35,128 nt of DNA from Gammaproteobacteria bacterium (GTDB taxonomy: Bacteria > Pseudomonadota > Gammaproteobacteria > Pseudomonadales > Azotimanducaceae): contig SMWK01000284.1 of assembly GCA_004356895.1 (NCBI GenBank), forward strand, positions 1-35,128, in the 5' to 3' direction. The translations under genes and the position numbers were made by a program. Positions 1 through 8,330 of the stretch are shown one piece after another (the first letter of the stretch is position 1; each line of letters starts with the position of its first letter). Below the pieces are notes generated by a model that saw nothing but the letters and a program-made list of their open reading frames with translations, was not told where the DNA came from and did not search any database.

Positions 1-2
1 CG

Positions 3-560
3 GGGTATGGCAAGGCGGACATATTCGACGCGAGCTTTGCGTACCATTTCGGGCTGAGCAAACCCGTCATAGCGGCGATAAACGGACCGGCCGCAGGAGT
101 TGGCCTTGCGCTCGCGTGTTTTGCCGATCTGCGTTTTGCTGCAAGCGGCGTGAAGCTCACGACGGCGCACGGCAAACTGAACCTTCCAGCCGAGTATGGA
201 CTTTCGTGGCTGTTGCCGCGAATGGTGGGTCTTACCCGGGCCAACGACCTGCTGCTTACCAGCCGCACGTTTCTGACTGACGAAGCAAAAGAGATCGGCC
301 TCGTGAATGAGGTTTTCCCAGCAGAAACGCTGTTGGAGGAGACCTACAAATATGCGCAGAACCTCATTCGCACGGTGTCTCCGAACTCCCTTACCCAGAC
401 CCGTTGGCAGATTTATCAGGATCTACATCGCGACGTGGCAAGCGCGGTTGATGAATCCGAAGTGTTGTTAAACGAGATGATGCGTGAGCCGGATTACCGG
501 GAGGGGGTAGCCGCCTTTCTGGAGAAACGCCCGCCGAGCTGGGGTAAAACCGGACGGTAA
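3..560 (+). CDS. enoyl-CoA hydratase/isomerase (crotonase) family protein, 3' part
   Basis: The window opens inside this gene; the frame starting at base 3 is open to the TAA at 558-560, giving about 185 C-terminal residues. The segment KPVIAAINGPAAGVGLALA is the classic crotonase oxyanion-hole region, followed by CFADLRFAA and a PAEYGLSWLLPRMVG block that matches the active-site glutamate loop of enoyl-CoA hydratases. The family acts on CoA thioesters, usually hydrating 2-enoyl-CoA in fatty-acid or amino-acid breakdown. Substrate cannot be told from this fragment. It converges on the amidohydrolase that ends 18 bases away. The N-terminal part lies outside the window; the internal ATG at 150 is not the real start, because the conserved domain is already under way upstream of it. 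Confidence 0.9.
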   Translation, partial: GYGKADIFDASFAYHFGLSKPVIAAINGPAAGVGLALACFADLRFAASGVKLTTAHGKLNLPAEYGLSWLLPRMVGLTRANDLLLTSRTFLTDEAKEIGLVNEVFPAETLLEETYKYAQNLIRTVSPNSLTQTRWQIYQDLHRDVASAVDESEVLLNEMMREPDYREGVAAFLEKRPPSWGKTGR

Positions 561-577
561 TACTTTCCGTATCAATC

Positions 578-1747
578 TTACGGGGCGAGAACGTTGCGTC
601 CGCGCGTCCAGACCCCGACGGGTGAGGTGAGGGCGGCGAGATCGGTCAGCGGATTCCCGTCCACCAGAACAATGTCAGCGGCAAACCCAGGAAGTAGAGC
701 CCCTGTGCGTCCGTCCAGGCCAAGAGCGCGCGCAGCGTTGGAGGTAGCGCACCGTAATGTTTCTTCCGGGGAGAGCTGGGCGATCTGACTGAACACCTTG
801 AGCGCCAGCGGTAATTCATGGTGGAAAATACCTGGTATACCGGCATCGGTCGATGCAACGAACGGGATGCCGAGCTCGAGCATTTTGACATAAGCCTTGC
901 GTACCCGGTCCAGCACGGAGCTGTTTTTGCTGTCGAGCATGCGCTGCCAACCTTTGTTGACCGTCGGCGACACCCAGATTCCCTGTTCCAGGATCAACTT
1001 GGCGATTGGTGCCTGGTAGTCGGACGCCCAGCCTTCTTTGCCGACCCATGAACAGTGCTCGATAGTACTCACACCAGCGCGCGCGGCGACCTCGATGCCC
1101 TGGGTCCCGTGGCAATGAGCGGCAACGGGGAGACCGTGGGAATTGGCTTCAGCCACGATTGCAGATAGAGTTTCTAGATCGAATTGGGCTTTACTCGGAT
1201 CACTGCCCCTGGTCATGCGTCCACCGCTGGCCATTACTTTTATCAGATCCACACCGTGATCCACCTGGCGTTGCAGGACGGTCCTGGCCTCTTCCAGGTT
1301 TGCCGCTTCACCACCCCAGAAATGGCAGTGACCACGAAGGCTGGTAATGGGCTGACCGGAACAAATCAACCGTGGACCAGGCAACTCGCCAGCGTTGATC
1401 CGGTCGCGTAAGGCGAGTTCGAGCCAGGCGCCGCCTCCCAGATCACGGGCGGTGGTGATACCACTACGGACCATGGCGGCGGCACGTTCGGCCATCTGTG
1501 GGCCCTGATCCATGTCGGTATGCGCGGGCGCTACGGTGTGTTCCGGGTTCAACTCGAGGTGCACATGAGCGTCGATCAGGCCGGGTATGGCCGTGGCTCC
1601 ATCGCAGGAGATGCGGGTGCTATTTCGTTGTAGGCTTTCACCGTCGCCCACTGCGGCAATATTTTCACCTTCGATACGGATAGCGTCGGCAGCGACGATT
1701 TCGTGTCCATTCCAGATGGTTAGGCCTGTCAGCGTGATGGCGTTCAT
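578..1747 (-). CDS. metal-dependent amidohydrolase (imidazolonepropionase-like)
   Basis: This 389-residue protein has the full metal-dependent amidohydrolase layout. A small N-terminal beta-sandwich portion is followed by the HVH metal pair at residues 61-63, a candidate carboxylated lysine at 170 (LIKVMASGG), histidines at 211/213 (AAHCHG) and 231 (IEHCSW), and the catalytic aspartate at 301 (STDAGIPG). The C-terminal GALLPGFAADIVLVDGNPL closes the sandwich domain. This pattern is typical of the Xaa-Pro dipeptidase/imidazolonepropionase-like subgroup, which hydrolyses cyclic amides or peptide-like substrates. No signal peptide is visible, so it is probably cytoplasmic. No neighbour suggests a pathway, so the substrate is unknown. 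A 113-base gap separates its start from ubiA, which it precedes on the same strand. Confidence 0.85.
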   Translation of the reverse strand: MNAITLTGLTIWNGHEIVAADAIRIEGENIAAVGDGESLQRNSTRISCDGATAIPGLIDAHVHLELNPEHTVAPAHTDMDQGPQMAERAAAMVRSGITTARDLGGGAWLELALRDRINAGELPGPRLICSGQPITSLRGHCHFWGGEAANLEEARTVLQRQVDHGVDLIKVMASGGRMTRGSDPSKAQFDLETLSAIVAEANSHGLPVAAHCHGTQGIEVAARAGVSTIEHCSWVGKEGWASDYQAPIAKLILEQGIWVSPTVNKGWQRMLDSKNSSVLDRVRKAYVKMLELGIPFVASTDAGIPGIFHHELPLALKVFSQIAQLSPEETLRCATSNAARALGLDGRTGALLPGFAADIVLVDGNPLTDLAALTSPVGVWTRGRNVLAP

Positions 1748-1860
1748 ACGACCGATCGTACAACGTTTGGGCTAACTGATCGAAGACGTTTCCATGACTA
1801 CTAGCGCCATAGCCCAGCAAACAGCGTCGGCAAGCTTGTCAATAATTTCGACTGGCGTGG

Positions 1861-2751
1861 TCAAGTGGTGAGCGCTGCCAGCCACTGCGTCAGCGAGAGT
1901 TCAAGAACCACGCCGAGAAAGAGCGCAAAACCGACCCACACGTTGTTAGCAAATGCCTGGAAGCAGGCTTCGCGATTTCGGTTGCGAATCAGATATTGCT
2001 GGTAAATAAAAAGCCCTGCCACGGCAATGAGACCAAGCTGGTAGAAGATCCAATACTCCAGTTGCTCACCTAACATGACCAACGCGAACAGCGCGCTCAG
2101 CTGCAACAAACCCACCATCGTGCGATCTGCATTTCCGAACAGAATCGCGGTGGATTTGATACCAACTCTGATATCGTCTTCGCGATCTACCATGGCATAG
2201 AGTGTGTCGTACGCAACGATCCAGAGAACGCTGGCGACGAAGAGAAGCCAACCAACAGCGGGTACCTCCTCTTGAATAGCCGCGAACGCCATGATCATCC
2301 CCCAGCTGAACGCGGCACCCAGCACGACCTGTGGTAGGTAAGTCCAGCGTTTCATAAAGGGATAGAACATTGCGATGGCAAGGCCCGCCACCGCAAGCCA
2401 GCGCGTCAAAGGGTTGAGAAACACGAGAAGCAACAGTGCCACCGTGCAGAGTCCGGCGAGCACGAGGAGTGCTTCGAACTTGGAGATCAGCCCGGTGGCC
2501 AGGGGTCGGTTGCGTGTTCTTTCTACGTGACCGTCAACTTCCCTGTCTGCATAGTCGTTCATGACGCAACCGGCGGAACGCATGACTAATGTACCCAACG
2601 TGAACACGATGATCATCGTTAACGGCGGGATTCCGTCGGCGGCTATCCAGAGTGCCGCCAACGTCGGCCAGAGTAGTAGAAGGCTGCCAACGGGGCGATC
2701 GAGACGCATGAGGACCAGATAGAGGGCGAACTTGCTGGATGTTGTTTTCAT
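1861..2751 (-). CDS. ubiA: 4-hydroxybenzoate polyprenyltransferase
   Basis: UbiA attaches the polyprenyl tail to 4-hydroxybenzoate in the inner membrane, an early committed step of ubiquinone synthesis. The 296-residue protein opens with the family N terminus LVLMRLDRPVGSLLLLWPTLAALW. It carries both aspartate-rich Mg2+/prenyl-diphosphate motifs: NDYADREVDGHVERTRNRP, and YDTLYAMVDREDDIRVG with the following KSTAILFG. Several hydrophobic helices fill the rest. The frame is open 29 codons further upstream, but that extension has no family similarity, so I chose the ATG at 2751 (MKTTSSKFALYL). Its ribosome-binding site is weak. Length fits the family at about 290 residues. It is divergent from the rubredoxin gene. 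No ubiC (chorismate lyase) is adjacent. Confidence 0.93.
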   Translation of the reverse strand: MKTTSSKFALYLVLMRLDRPVGSLLLLWPTLAALWIAADGIPPLTMIIVFTLGTLVMRSAGCVMNDYADREVDGHVERTRNRPLATGLISKFEALLVLAGLCTVALLLLVFLNPLTRWLAVAGLAIAMFYPFMKRWTYLPQVVLGAAFSWGMIMAFAAIQEEVPAVGWLLFVASVLWIVAYDTLYAMVDREDDIRVGIKSTAILFGNADRTMVGLLQLSALFALVMLGEQLEYWIFYQLGLIAVAGLFIYQQYLIRNRNREACFQAFANNVWVGFALFLGVVLELSLTQWLAALTT

Positions 2752-2925
2752 TAATTTGAACTGGCCGCGCGATAAGGAGTGTAGCGGCTGCATCAGTGGC
2801 AGACCAGAACACACGCCCGTGTTGCACCCGCGTTGCACCCGCGTTGCTTTTTACAGGCCGGACAAGTAGTTTATCGCGCCTTAAAGTCTTCCTCCTTTCT
2901 CGCGCGCCAAGGGGTCAACGAACGA

Positions 2926-3093
2926 ATGCGAAAGTGGCAATGTATCGTATGCGGTTGGATATACGACGAAGCTGAGGGCTGCGACGAAGAGGACGTTGCA
3001 CCCGGGACAAAGTGGGAAGACGTCCCCGCGGATTTCGTCTGTCCCGAATGCGGGGTCAGCAAGGAAGACTTTGAAATGATCGAGGTCGGCTGA
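2926..3093 (+). CDS. rubredoxin
   Basis: This is a 55-residue one-electron carrier with a single Fe(Cys)4 site. The two cysteine knuckles are visible as CIVCG (Cys6, Cys9) and CPECG (Cys39, Cys42). The rubredoxin core sequences GWIYDEAEG, APGTKWEDVPADFVCPECG and the terminal FEMIEV are also present. I chose the ATG at 2926 (MRKWQCIVCG) because the open frame upstream to 2833 has no rubredoxin similarity. An AAGGGG stretch about 12 bases upstream may serve as the ribosome-binding site. Rubredoxins pass electrons from a rubredoxin reductase to alkane hydroxylases or oxidative-stress enzymes, but neither partner is in the window. The gene stands 15 bases before the symporter and may share its transcript. 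It starts divergently from ubiA. Confidence 0.95.
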   Translation: MRKWQCIVCGWIYDEAEGCDEEDVAPGTKWEDVPADFVCPECGVSKEDFEMIEVG

Positions 3094-3108
3094 GGTCATC
3101 GATAAACG

Positions 3109-4380
3109 ATGAACCTTACTGCTCGCATCCTCATTGGCATGGTCTCAGGGTTACTCCTTGGGCTCTTGATTCAACAGATTGGATTTTCCGAGGAAGACTG
3201 GCTGGGATGGTTCTTCGTCAACGGGGTGATGGATGCGGGGGGTCAGATATTCATCCGCAGCCTCATGCTGATGGTGGTTCCGCTGGTTTTCGTTTCACTC
3301 GTTTGTGGTGCTGCGAGTCTCGGTAATACAGGCAGTATGGGGCGCCTCGGTGGCAAGGCTTTGGGGTTGTATCTGTTGACCACTGCGCTGGCGGTGACCA
3401 TCGCGCTGGTGGTTGCCCTGGTGGTAAGCCCGGGCGAAGGCGCTGAAGCGGGCGCAGCGGCAGCCGAATTCGAAGCGCGTGAAGTCCCGAGCGTCAAAGA
3501 TACGCTGGTCAACATCGTTCCGACCAATCCGGTAGCCGCAATGGCGGAAGGCAAGATGTTGCAGATCATCTTGTTTGCCCTGTTGCTGGGCGTCGCTTTC
3601 AGTCATGCCGGAGCAGCAGGAGCCCGGATATCAAGCTTCTTCAGCGATGTGAATGAAGTGCTCATGAAGCTGATCACGATGTTGATTCAGCTCGCGCCTT
3701 ACGGCGTGTTCTGCTTGATGACCGAACTCTTCGCTACAATTGCATTTGAGGAAATATACAAGCTCATCTACTACTTCCTGACCGTGGTGGCTGCGCTATT
3801 GATCCATGTAACAGTGGTGTATCCGTTGATCTTGACAGTGTTTGCCCGGGTTAACGTGGTGACGTTTTTCTCCAAGATGCGTGAACCGATGCTGGTGGCG
3901 TTCAGCACCTCCTCGAGTGGCGCGACCCTACCGGTGACCTTGCGCACGGTAAAACATCGCATCGGAGTCAAGAACGAAGTGGCTTCCTTTGCGGTGCCGC
4001 TTGGAGCCACCATCAACATGGATGGCACCGCGATCATGCAAGGTGTCGCTACCGTATTCATCGCTCAGTTTTATGGCATTGATCTCGCGGTCGGCGACTA
4101 TCTGAATGTGATTCTTATCGCGACACTCGCTTCGGTGGGTACGGCAGCGGTACCCGGCGTGGGTCTCATTATGTTAACCATGGTGCTTGCCCAGGTAGGC
4201 CTGCCCGAGGAAGGCATCATGTTGATTATTGGAGTCGATCGGCTGCTCGACATGATGCGCACAGCGGTTAACGTCGCAGGAGACGGTATGGTGGCAACGA
4301 CGGTTGCCCGCAGCGAGGATCAACTGGACATGGAAGTGTTTAATGACCCTGAGGCCGGCCGCGTCTTCGAGTCTCAATAG
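3109..4380 (+). CDS. dicarboxylate/amino-acid:cation symporter (DAACS family)
   Basis: This 423-residue inner-membrane protein belongs to the sodium/proton:dicarboxylate symporter family (GltP/DctA/GltPh type). It takes up glutamate, aspartate or C4-dicarboxylates with cations. The hallmarks are visible: the serine-rich hairpin tip STSSSGATLPVT (about 266-276), the cation-binding NMDGT at 303-307, the second hairpin ASVGTAAVPGVG, and the substrate-site helix DRLLDMMRTAVNVAGD (377-392) with its conserved Asp and Asn. Multiple long hydrophobic segments fit eight transmembrane helices plus two re-entrant loops. An Ala/Glu-rich extracytoplasmic loop lies at about 108-128. Substrate cannot be settled between acidic amino acids and C4-dicarboxylates. 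It follows the rubredoxin gene by 15 bases and converges with the HDOD gene. Confidence 0.92.
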   Translation: MNLTARILIGMVSGLLLGLLIQQIGFSEEDWLGWFFVNGVMDAGGQIFIRSLMLMVVPLVFVSLVCGAASLGNTGSMGRLGGKALGLYLLTTALAVTIALVVALVVSPGEGAEAGAAAAEFEAREVPSVKDTLVNIVPTNPVAAMAEGKMLQIILFALLLGVAFSHAGAAGARISSFFSDVNEVLMKLITMLIQLAPYGVFCLMTELFATIAFEEIYKLIYYFLTVVAALLIHVTVVYPLILTVFARVNVVTFFSKMREPMLVAFSTSSSGATLPVTLRTVKHRIGVKNEVASFAVPLGATINMDGTAIMQGVATVFIAQFYGIDLAVGDYLNVILIATLASVGTAAVPGVGLIMLTMVLAQVGLPEEGIMLIIGVDRLLDMMRTAVNVAGDGMVATTVARSEDQLDMEVFNDPEAGRVFESQ

Positions 4381-4441
4381 AGCGTTACAGACTCTGTCGC
4401 AACATCGGCTGCGTCGATTAGCGGCTTGCCAGCAATCGCAA

Positions 4442-5758
4442 TCAACCCATAAACCGGGCGAAACCAGCCAGATCGTCACGCGACTCGTTGATGAGTTCCG
4501 CCACCCCCGCAAGAGCCTCCCAATCAAGACCGAGGCTGGCTGCTGCTGCCTCATCGAGGGGGCTTGGCGGGCTATCGTTCAGTCCTTGTGCGCCAAGGGT
4601 TTTGCGAGCGAGCGACAATAGGTTCACGTATGTAGCATTATTGCCTTCGTAATCGGTCGCGTACTGAAAGCGGACAGCGTCGGAAACTTCCTGAGGAAGC
4701 GCCCATAGTTCTAACAAGGCACTGGCAACTACCTCCCGGGGTAACTGCAGGACCTGTTGATCGATGAACGTATGCGGCAGATGGCGGTTTGCCTCCTGCA
4801 GTGCGCAGATAGTCGCAAAATACGGTGCAAACACATGACCTAACACGAGTGTACCGAAATTAGCCAGGAGACCGGAGAGGTAACACAGTCCGATGATCGG
4901 ACGTTGTCTCGCTGGTATATGCCTCGCGAGCGCCTCCATCGTAGCGGCACAGAACACCGTATCAAGCCAGAATGGTGGCAGACCACCGACATGGGAACGT
5001 GGCAGGCGCAAACTTTCGCCGATGGCGATGCCTAAAGCCATGCTCATCGCTGTATCGGCGCCCAGGATCCGCACTACCGCATCCTCGATAGACTTGGCGG
5101 GTGGGTTGGCGTTGAGGAAAGCGGAGTTTGCCCAGCCCAGGATCCGAGCTGCGATGCTTGGATCGGTCTCGATAATCCCAACCAACTCCCCCAGGCTATA
5201 ATTCGGATCGGCTTGCAGCGTAATGATGCGCTGTGCCGACTCCGGCAAGGGGGGAATCTGCAGCGTCTCGTCCAGGCGCTTTTGAATTCTCAACTCAGTG
5301 AAGTTGTTCAGCGCTTCGCTGATCAGTGACACATCTTCAGTCCGTGATGACTGGATCTGTTCGCCGCTTAACGAAGTCGTTAGCCGACAGGTGCGTGTTT
5401 CAAAGTAACCGTTCAGCAGGGCTGATCCGTTGGTTTGCAGATATGCCCCCGGCACGGTGCTCGTCAGAGCCAGATCGTTACGATCGAGCAACGTCTCGTC
5501 GACGATCACAGGCACGTCGTAGAATCCGGGAACAGCGGATGTGGTTTCGGCAACTTCGCAAGGTTCCGCGCATAGTTCGATCTTGGTGATGCGCTGTAGA
5601 GCCTGAATATCGAACAGCGCCAGTTCCGGCACGATGACCTGGACCCGGTTGCTGCCACGGCTCATCAATACACCACGTACCCTGGCCTCAGGGGGCGGGC
5701 TGACGTAGGGTTTCAGGTCTTTCCACTGCAGGGTTTGCTGGGCGGAAACGTGCGCCAT
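4442..5758 (-). CDS. HDOD-domain signalling protein with N-terminal YbaK-like domain
   Basis: The 438-residue protein has two parts. Residues about 168-370 form an HDOD domain, recognisable from IPPLPESAQRIITLQADPNYSLGELVGIIETDPSIAARILGWANSAF and the AVVRILGADTAMSMALGIAIG block. HDOD domains resemble HD phosphohydrolases without the catalytic metal site and usually act in regulation. Residues about 25-125 contain VPGFYDVPVIVDETLL followed by AYLQTNGS, which resembles the YbaK/ProX aminoacyl-tRNA deacylase fold; this is a weaker, pattern-based call. There are no membrane segments. A cytoplasmic regulator is likely, but its target is unknown. The gene is downstream of recG across a 124-base gap with two palindromes. 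Start ATG at 5758 has only a poor ribosome-binding site. Confidence 0.85.
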   Translation of the reverse strand: MAHVSAQQTLQWKDLKPYVSPPPEARVRGVLMSRGSNRVQVIVPELALFDIQALQRITKIELCAEPCEVAETTSAVPGFYDVPVIVDETLLDRNDLALTSTVPGAYLQTNGSALLNGYFETRTCRLTTSLSGEQIQSSRTEDVSLISEALNNFTELRIQKRLDETLQIPPLPESAQRIITLQADPNYSLGELVGIIETDPSIAARILGWANSAFLNANPPAKSIEDAVVRILGADTAMSMALGIAIGESLRLPRSHVGGLPPFWLDTVFCAATMEALARHIPARQRPIIGLCYLSGLLANFGTLVLGHVFAPYFATICALQEANRHLPHTFIDQQVLQLPREVVASALLELWALPQEVSDAVRFQYATDYEGNNATYVNLLSLARKTLGAQGLNDSPPSPLDEAAAASLGLDWEALAGVAELINESRDDLAGFARFMG

Positions 5759-5770
5759 GGCTTTGAACCT

Positions 5771-5789
5771 TTATTGAGCTATTCAATAA
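5771..5789. repeat. 7-bp-arm palindrome just upstream of the HDOD gene
   Basis: TTATTGA (5771-5777) and TCAATAA (5783-5789) are perfect inverted repeats separated by GCTAT. The element lies 13 bases upstream of the HDOD start codon on the minus strand, so it would be in the leader or promoter. It could be an operator or a weak RNA hairpin affecting translation. The pairing is seen directly; the role is inferred. Confidence 0.5.
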
Positions 5790-5794
5790 GTGTA

Positions 5795-5827
5795 GTTAGT
5801 TCCCGTCCAGAATGGACGGGAACTAAC
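5795..5827 (-). terminator. perfect 15-bp hairpin after recG (possible terminator)
   Basis: GTTAGTTCCCGTCCA (5795-5809) and TGGACGGGAACTAAC (5813-5827) pair perfectly over 15 bp with a 3-base loop GAA. It lies 55 bases after the recG stop codon on the minus strand and 37 bases before the HDOD start. The stem is long enough to terminate transcription or protect the recG mRNA end. However, the following bases on the minus strand (TACACTTATTG) are not a U-tract, so a classical intrinsic terminator is not proven. Confidence 0.55.
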
Positions 5828-5882
5828 GCGATGGGCATGGATGCTCGCTGCGTTCACGTCCCGTTTCGAGACAAGCTGAGAG

Positions 5883-7892
5883 TTATACGGAAATGTGGCC
5901 GGTATCCGCAGGTGCCCACGCTTCGAGAAGGCGCTTTACGGCTCCGGGATCTTCCTTGAGCAGCCGATCTCCGGTCGCGATCACCTGTGGCATCAGGTGT
6001 GCGTGACTGCGGAGATCAGCTACGCGGAATTGCTGCTCGCCGGTTTGTCTCGTGCCCAGCAACTCGCCAGGTCCACGTAGTTTCAAATCCTGCTCAGCGA
6101 TGAAAAAACCGTCGCAGCTTTTGCGAATTGTTTGCAACCTGGTCCGTGCGGTTTCGCTGAGCGGCGATTTGTACAACAAAATACAGTGAGAAGATTCTCT
6201 CCCTCTACCGATGCGACCTCGCAGTTGGTGTAGTTGAGACAAACCCATGCGTTCGGGATTCTCTATAACCATCAACGTTGCATTCGTCACGTCCACACCG
6301 ACTTCGACAACGGTTGTTGCGACAAGAAGTTGAATCCTTCCGTCCTTGAAATCGTTCATCGTCTGCCCTTTCTCGGCACTCGGCATGCGCCCGTGTAGCA
6401 AACCAACACGTATTTGCGGCAGAGATTTTCGTAACAGTTGCTCGGTAGACTCCGCCGCCGCAGCTTCGAGCTGTTCGGAATCTTCTATCAGTGGACACAC
6501 CCAATAGGCTTGCTGACCTGTAGCGAGCACCTCCCCGACTCGCCTGATGACCTCCTCCCGGCGGCTCTCCGGTACGGTACGGGTCTCTATGGGTTGGCGC
6601 CCCTTTGGCAGCTCGTCTATGAGTGATATGTCCATGTCCGCATATAAAGCCATGGTCAGTGTGCGTGGTATGGGCGTGGCGGTCATGACAAGCTGGTGAG
6701 CCGCTCGACCCTTGTTCTTGAGCGCCATGCGCTGGTGAACCCCGAACCGGTGCTGCTCATCGACGATTGTGAGTGCGAGATTTTTGAAAACCACCGAGTT
6801 CTGGAACAGCGCATGGGTACCAACGGCAACCAGGGCCTTACCTTCAGCTATGGCAGCCTGACACTGCCTGCGCACTTTTACTGTTTGTCGACCCGTGAGA
6901 AGTATTACATTTATTCCAAGCGGCTCGAGCCAGTTAGAGAAAGTGAGATAGTGTTGTTCTGCAAGAATTTCCGTCGGGGCCATCAGAGCCGTCTGCATAC
7001 CGTGTTCGGCGGCTCGAATCGCCGCGAACGCGGCGACGACCGTCTTGCCGGAACCGACATCACCCTGGAGCAGACGCAACATCGGTTGGGTGCGTGCCAG
7101 ATCTTCCAGAACTTCGGTGACCACCCGCCGTTGTGCGCCAGTGAGTTTGAACCCGAGAGACTGAAGCAACACTCGCCCGAGTTGCTGGGCTTGTGGAAGA
7201 GGAATTGTGCGCTGGTGTGCGCGGTCTGATTGGCGGTGACGCATTATCAGGTAGTAGGCGACGAGTTCGTCTAAAGCAATCTTCTCCCGGGCGACTGCGA
7301 TTTCCTGCAAGGGCGTATCCGCGGGTGGTGCATGTAAAAACAGCAGAGTGCTATATGGCGTGCCGGAATTTTCAGGCCACTTCATGGCTTGCAGCTGGAG
7401 GGTCAAACTACGAATACGTGCCTGCCCTAAACCTTTGGTGGTGTGATAGACAGGTGTGAGTTCCCGTTCTGTCTCGGGTGGTAGAGAGTGATAGCCGCGG
7501 TACTCCGGATGCGTCATCTCTAAACCACCGGCACCGAAGCGGACCTCGCCGAAAGCCCGCACGAACATCCCAGCGCTCAGGCTTGCTTGTTGTTGTCTGG
7601 AAAAATAAAAGAAACGAAGTCCAAGAAACCCGGAATCATCTGCAATCGTGACCAGCCAGCTACGGCGTCGTCCGTAGGTTATCTTGGATTCCACCACTCG
7701 ACCCACGACTAGGCATTCGGTTTGCGCCCTGACCTCGCGCAGCGGTACTAACCGAGTACGATCCTGGTAACGCATCGGCAAATGCAGGAGAAGATCGGTG
7801 GTGCGCAAGATGCCTAATCGGGCGAGTTTGCCTTGCAAACTGGGTCCAACCCCCTTGAGCGTCTCAATGGGTTGGTTGGGGCCGGTAATCAC
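5883..7892 (-). CDS. recG: ATP-dependent DNA helicase RecG
   Basis: RecG remodels stalled replication forks and branched recombination intermediates. The 669-residue protein has an N-terminal wedge (OB-fold) domain containing the characteristic RYQDRT and LVVGRVVESK sequences. The helicase core follows: Walker A GDVGSGKT at 277-284, DEQH box at 378-381 (VDEQHRFGVHQR), TATPIPRT, then the RecG signature MALYADMDISLIDELPKGRQPI and the motif VI region LHQLRGRIGRG. Length is close to the E. coli enzyme (about 690). The start is GTG at 7892 (encoding MITGPNQPIETLKGVGPSLQ), which matches the family N terminus. It lies 3 bases after the ridA stop in its repaired frame, implying co-transcription and coupling with ridA. 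A strong hairpin follows the stop. Confidence 0.97.
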   Translation of the reverse strand: MITGPNQPIETLKGVGPSLQGKLARLGILRTTDLLLHLPMRYQDRTRLVPLREVRAQTECLVVGRVVESKITYGRRRSWLVTIADDSGFLGLRFFYFSRQQQASLSAGMFVRAFGEVRFGAGGLEMTHPEYRGYHSLPPETERELTPVYHTTKGLGQARIRSLTLQLQAMKWPENSGTPYSTLLFLHAPPADTPLQEIAVAREKIALDELVAYYLIMRHRQSDRAHQRTIPLPQAQQLGRVLLQSLGFKLTGAQRRVVTEVLEDLARTQPMLRLLQGDVGSGKTVVAAFAAIRAAEHGMQTALMAPTEILAEQHYLTFSNWLEPLGINVILLTGRQTVKVRRQCQAAIAEGKALVAVGTHALFQNSVVFKNLALTIVDEQHRFGVHQRMALKNKGRAAHQLVMTATPIPRTLTMALYADMDISLIDELPKGRQPIETRTVPESRREEVIRRVGEVLATGQQAYWVCPLIEDSEQLEAAAAESTEQLLRKSLPQIRVGLLHGRMPSAEKGQTMNDFKDGRIQLLVATTVVEVGVDVTNATLMVIENPERMGLSQLHQLRGRIGRGRESSHCILLYKSPLSETARTRLQTIRKSCDGFFIAEQDLKLRGPGELLGTRQTGEQQFRVADLRSHAHLMPQVIATGDRLLKEDPGAVKRLLEAWAPADTGHISV

Positions 7893-7895
7893 ACA

Positions 7896-8278
7896 TCAAT
7901 CGAAGACCAGGATGGCTTCGACCTCTACTTGGGCAAGTTTCGGTAGTTCGGCGACGCCCACAGCCGCCCGGGCTGGAAATGGGGGCTAAAAAACTCTTCC
8001 ATCGCCTCGTTAACCGCTTGGAAATTGCTCAGATCGGTGAGGTACACCGTGAGCTTGACAAGGTTATCGAGCGTACCGCCCGCAGCGGCGGCGACCGCGC
8101 TGAGGTTTCGAAACACCTGCCTTGCCTGCTCGTCGAACCCACCTGCTACGAGCACCATGGTTTGTGGGACTAAGGGAATCTGTCCGGACAGGTAGACCGT
8201 TAGCCCAACCCGCACCGCTTGGGAGTAAGTGCCAATTGCTGCGGGTGCCATTTCGGTGGTAATGGTCGTTTTGGACAC
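7896..8278 (-). pseudogene. ridA: RidA family deaminase with apparent 1-base frameshift
   Basis: RidA hydrolyses reactive enamine/imine intermediates from PLP enzymes to 2-keto acids. The N-terminal part is typical (PAAIGTYSQAVRVG, YLSGQIPLVP, VFRNLSAVAAAAGG, VKLTVYLTDLSNFQAVNEAMEEFF). The open frame then ends SPHFQPGRLWASPNYRNLPK and stops at 7925, which is not RidA-like. The next frame, from about 7980 down to a TGA at 7896-7898, encodes FPARAAVGVAELPKLAQVEVEAILVFD, the expected C terminus with the catalytic arginine. The switch falls in a run of five C on the coding strand (G run 7981-7985). Adding one C gives SPPFPARAAVGV and a normal 127-residue protein. Either this is a sequencing or assembly error or a true inactivating deletion; I cannot tell which. 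As it reads, the product is 117 residues and lacks the active-site arginine. It sits between spoT and recG. Confidence 0.88.
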
Positions 8279-8330
8279 GGTGTGAATTTCCTGATTCGGC
8301 TGCTTGCTTAATTTGCCGGACGAATAAGCG

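Noticed and set aside
560-583. 5-bp CCGTA/TACGG hairpin between the crotonase and amidohydrolase genes as a bidirectional terminator
   Set aside because: The stem is short and overlaps the amidohydrolase stop codon; chance occurrence is likely.
1748-1860. 7-bp inverted repeat TGGGCTA/TAGCCCA between the amidohydrolase gene and ubiA
   Set aside because: The arms are 35 bases apart and short; not distinguishable from background.
6696-7229. Open frame of 177 codons opposite recG
   Set aside because: It is antisense to the conserved RecG helicase core with no domain of its own.
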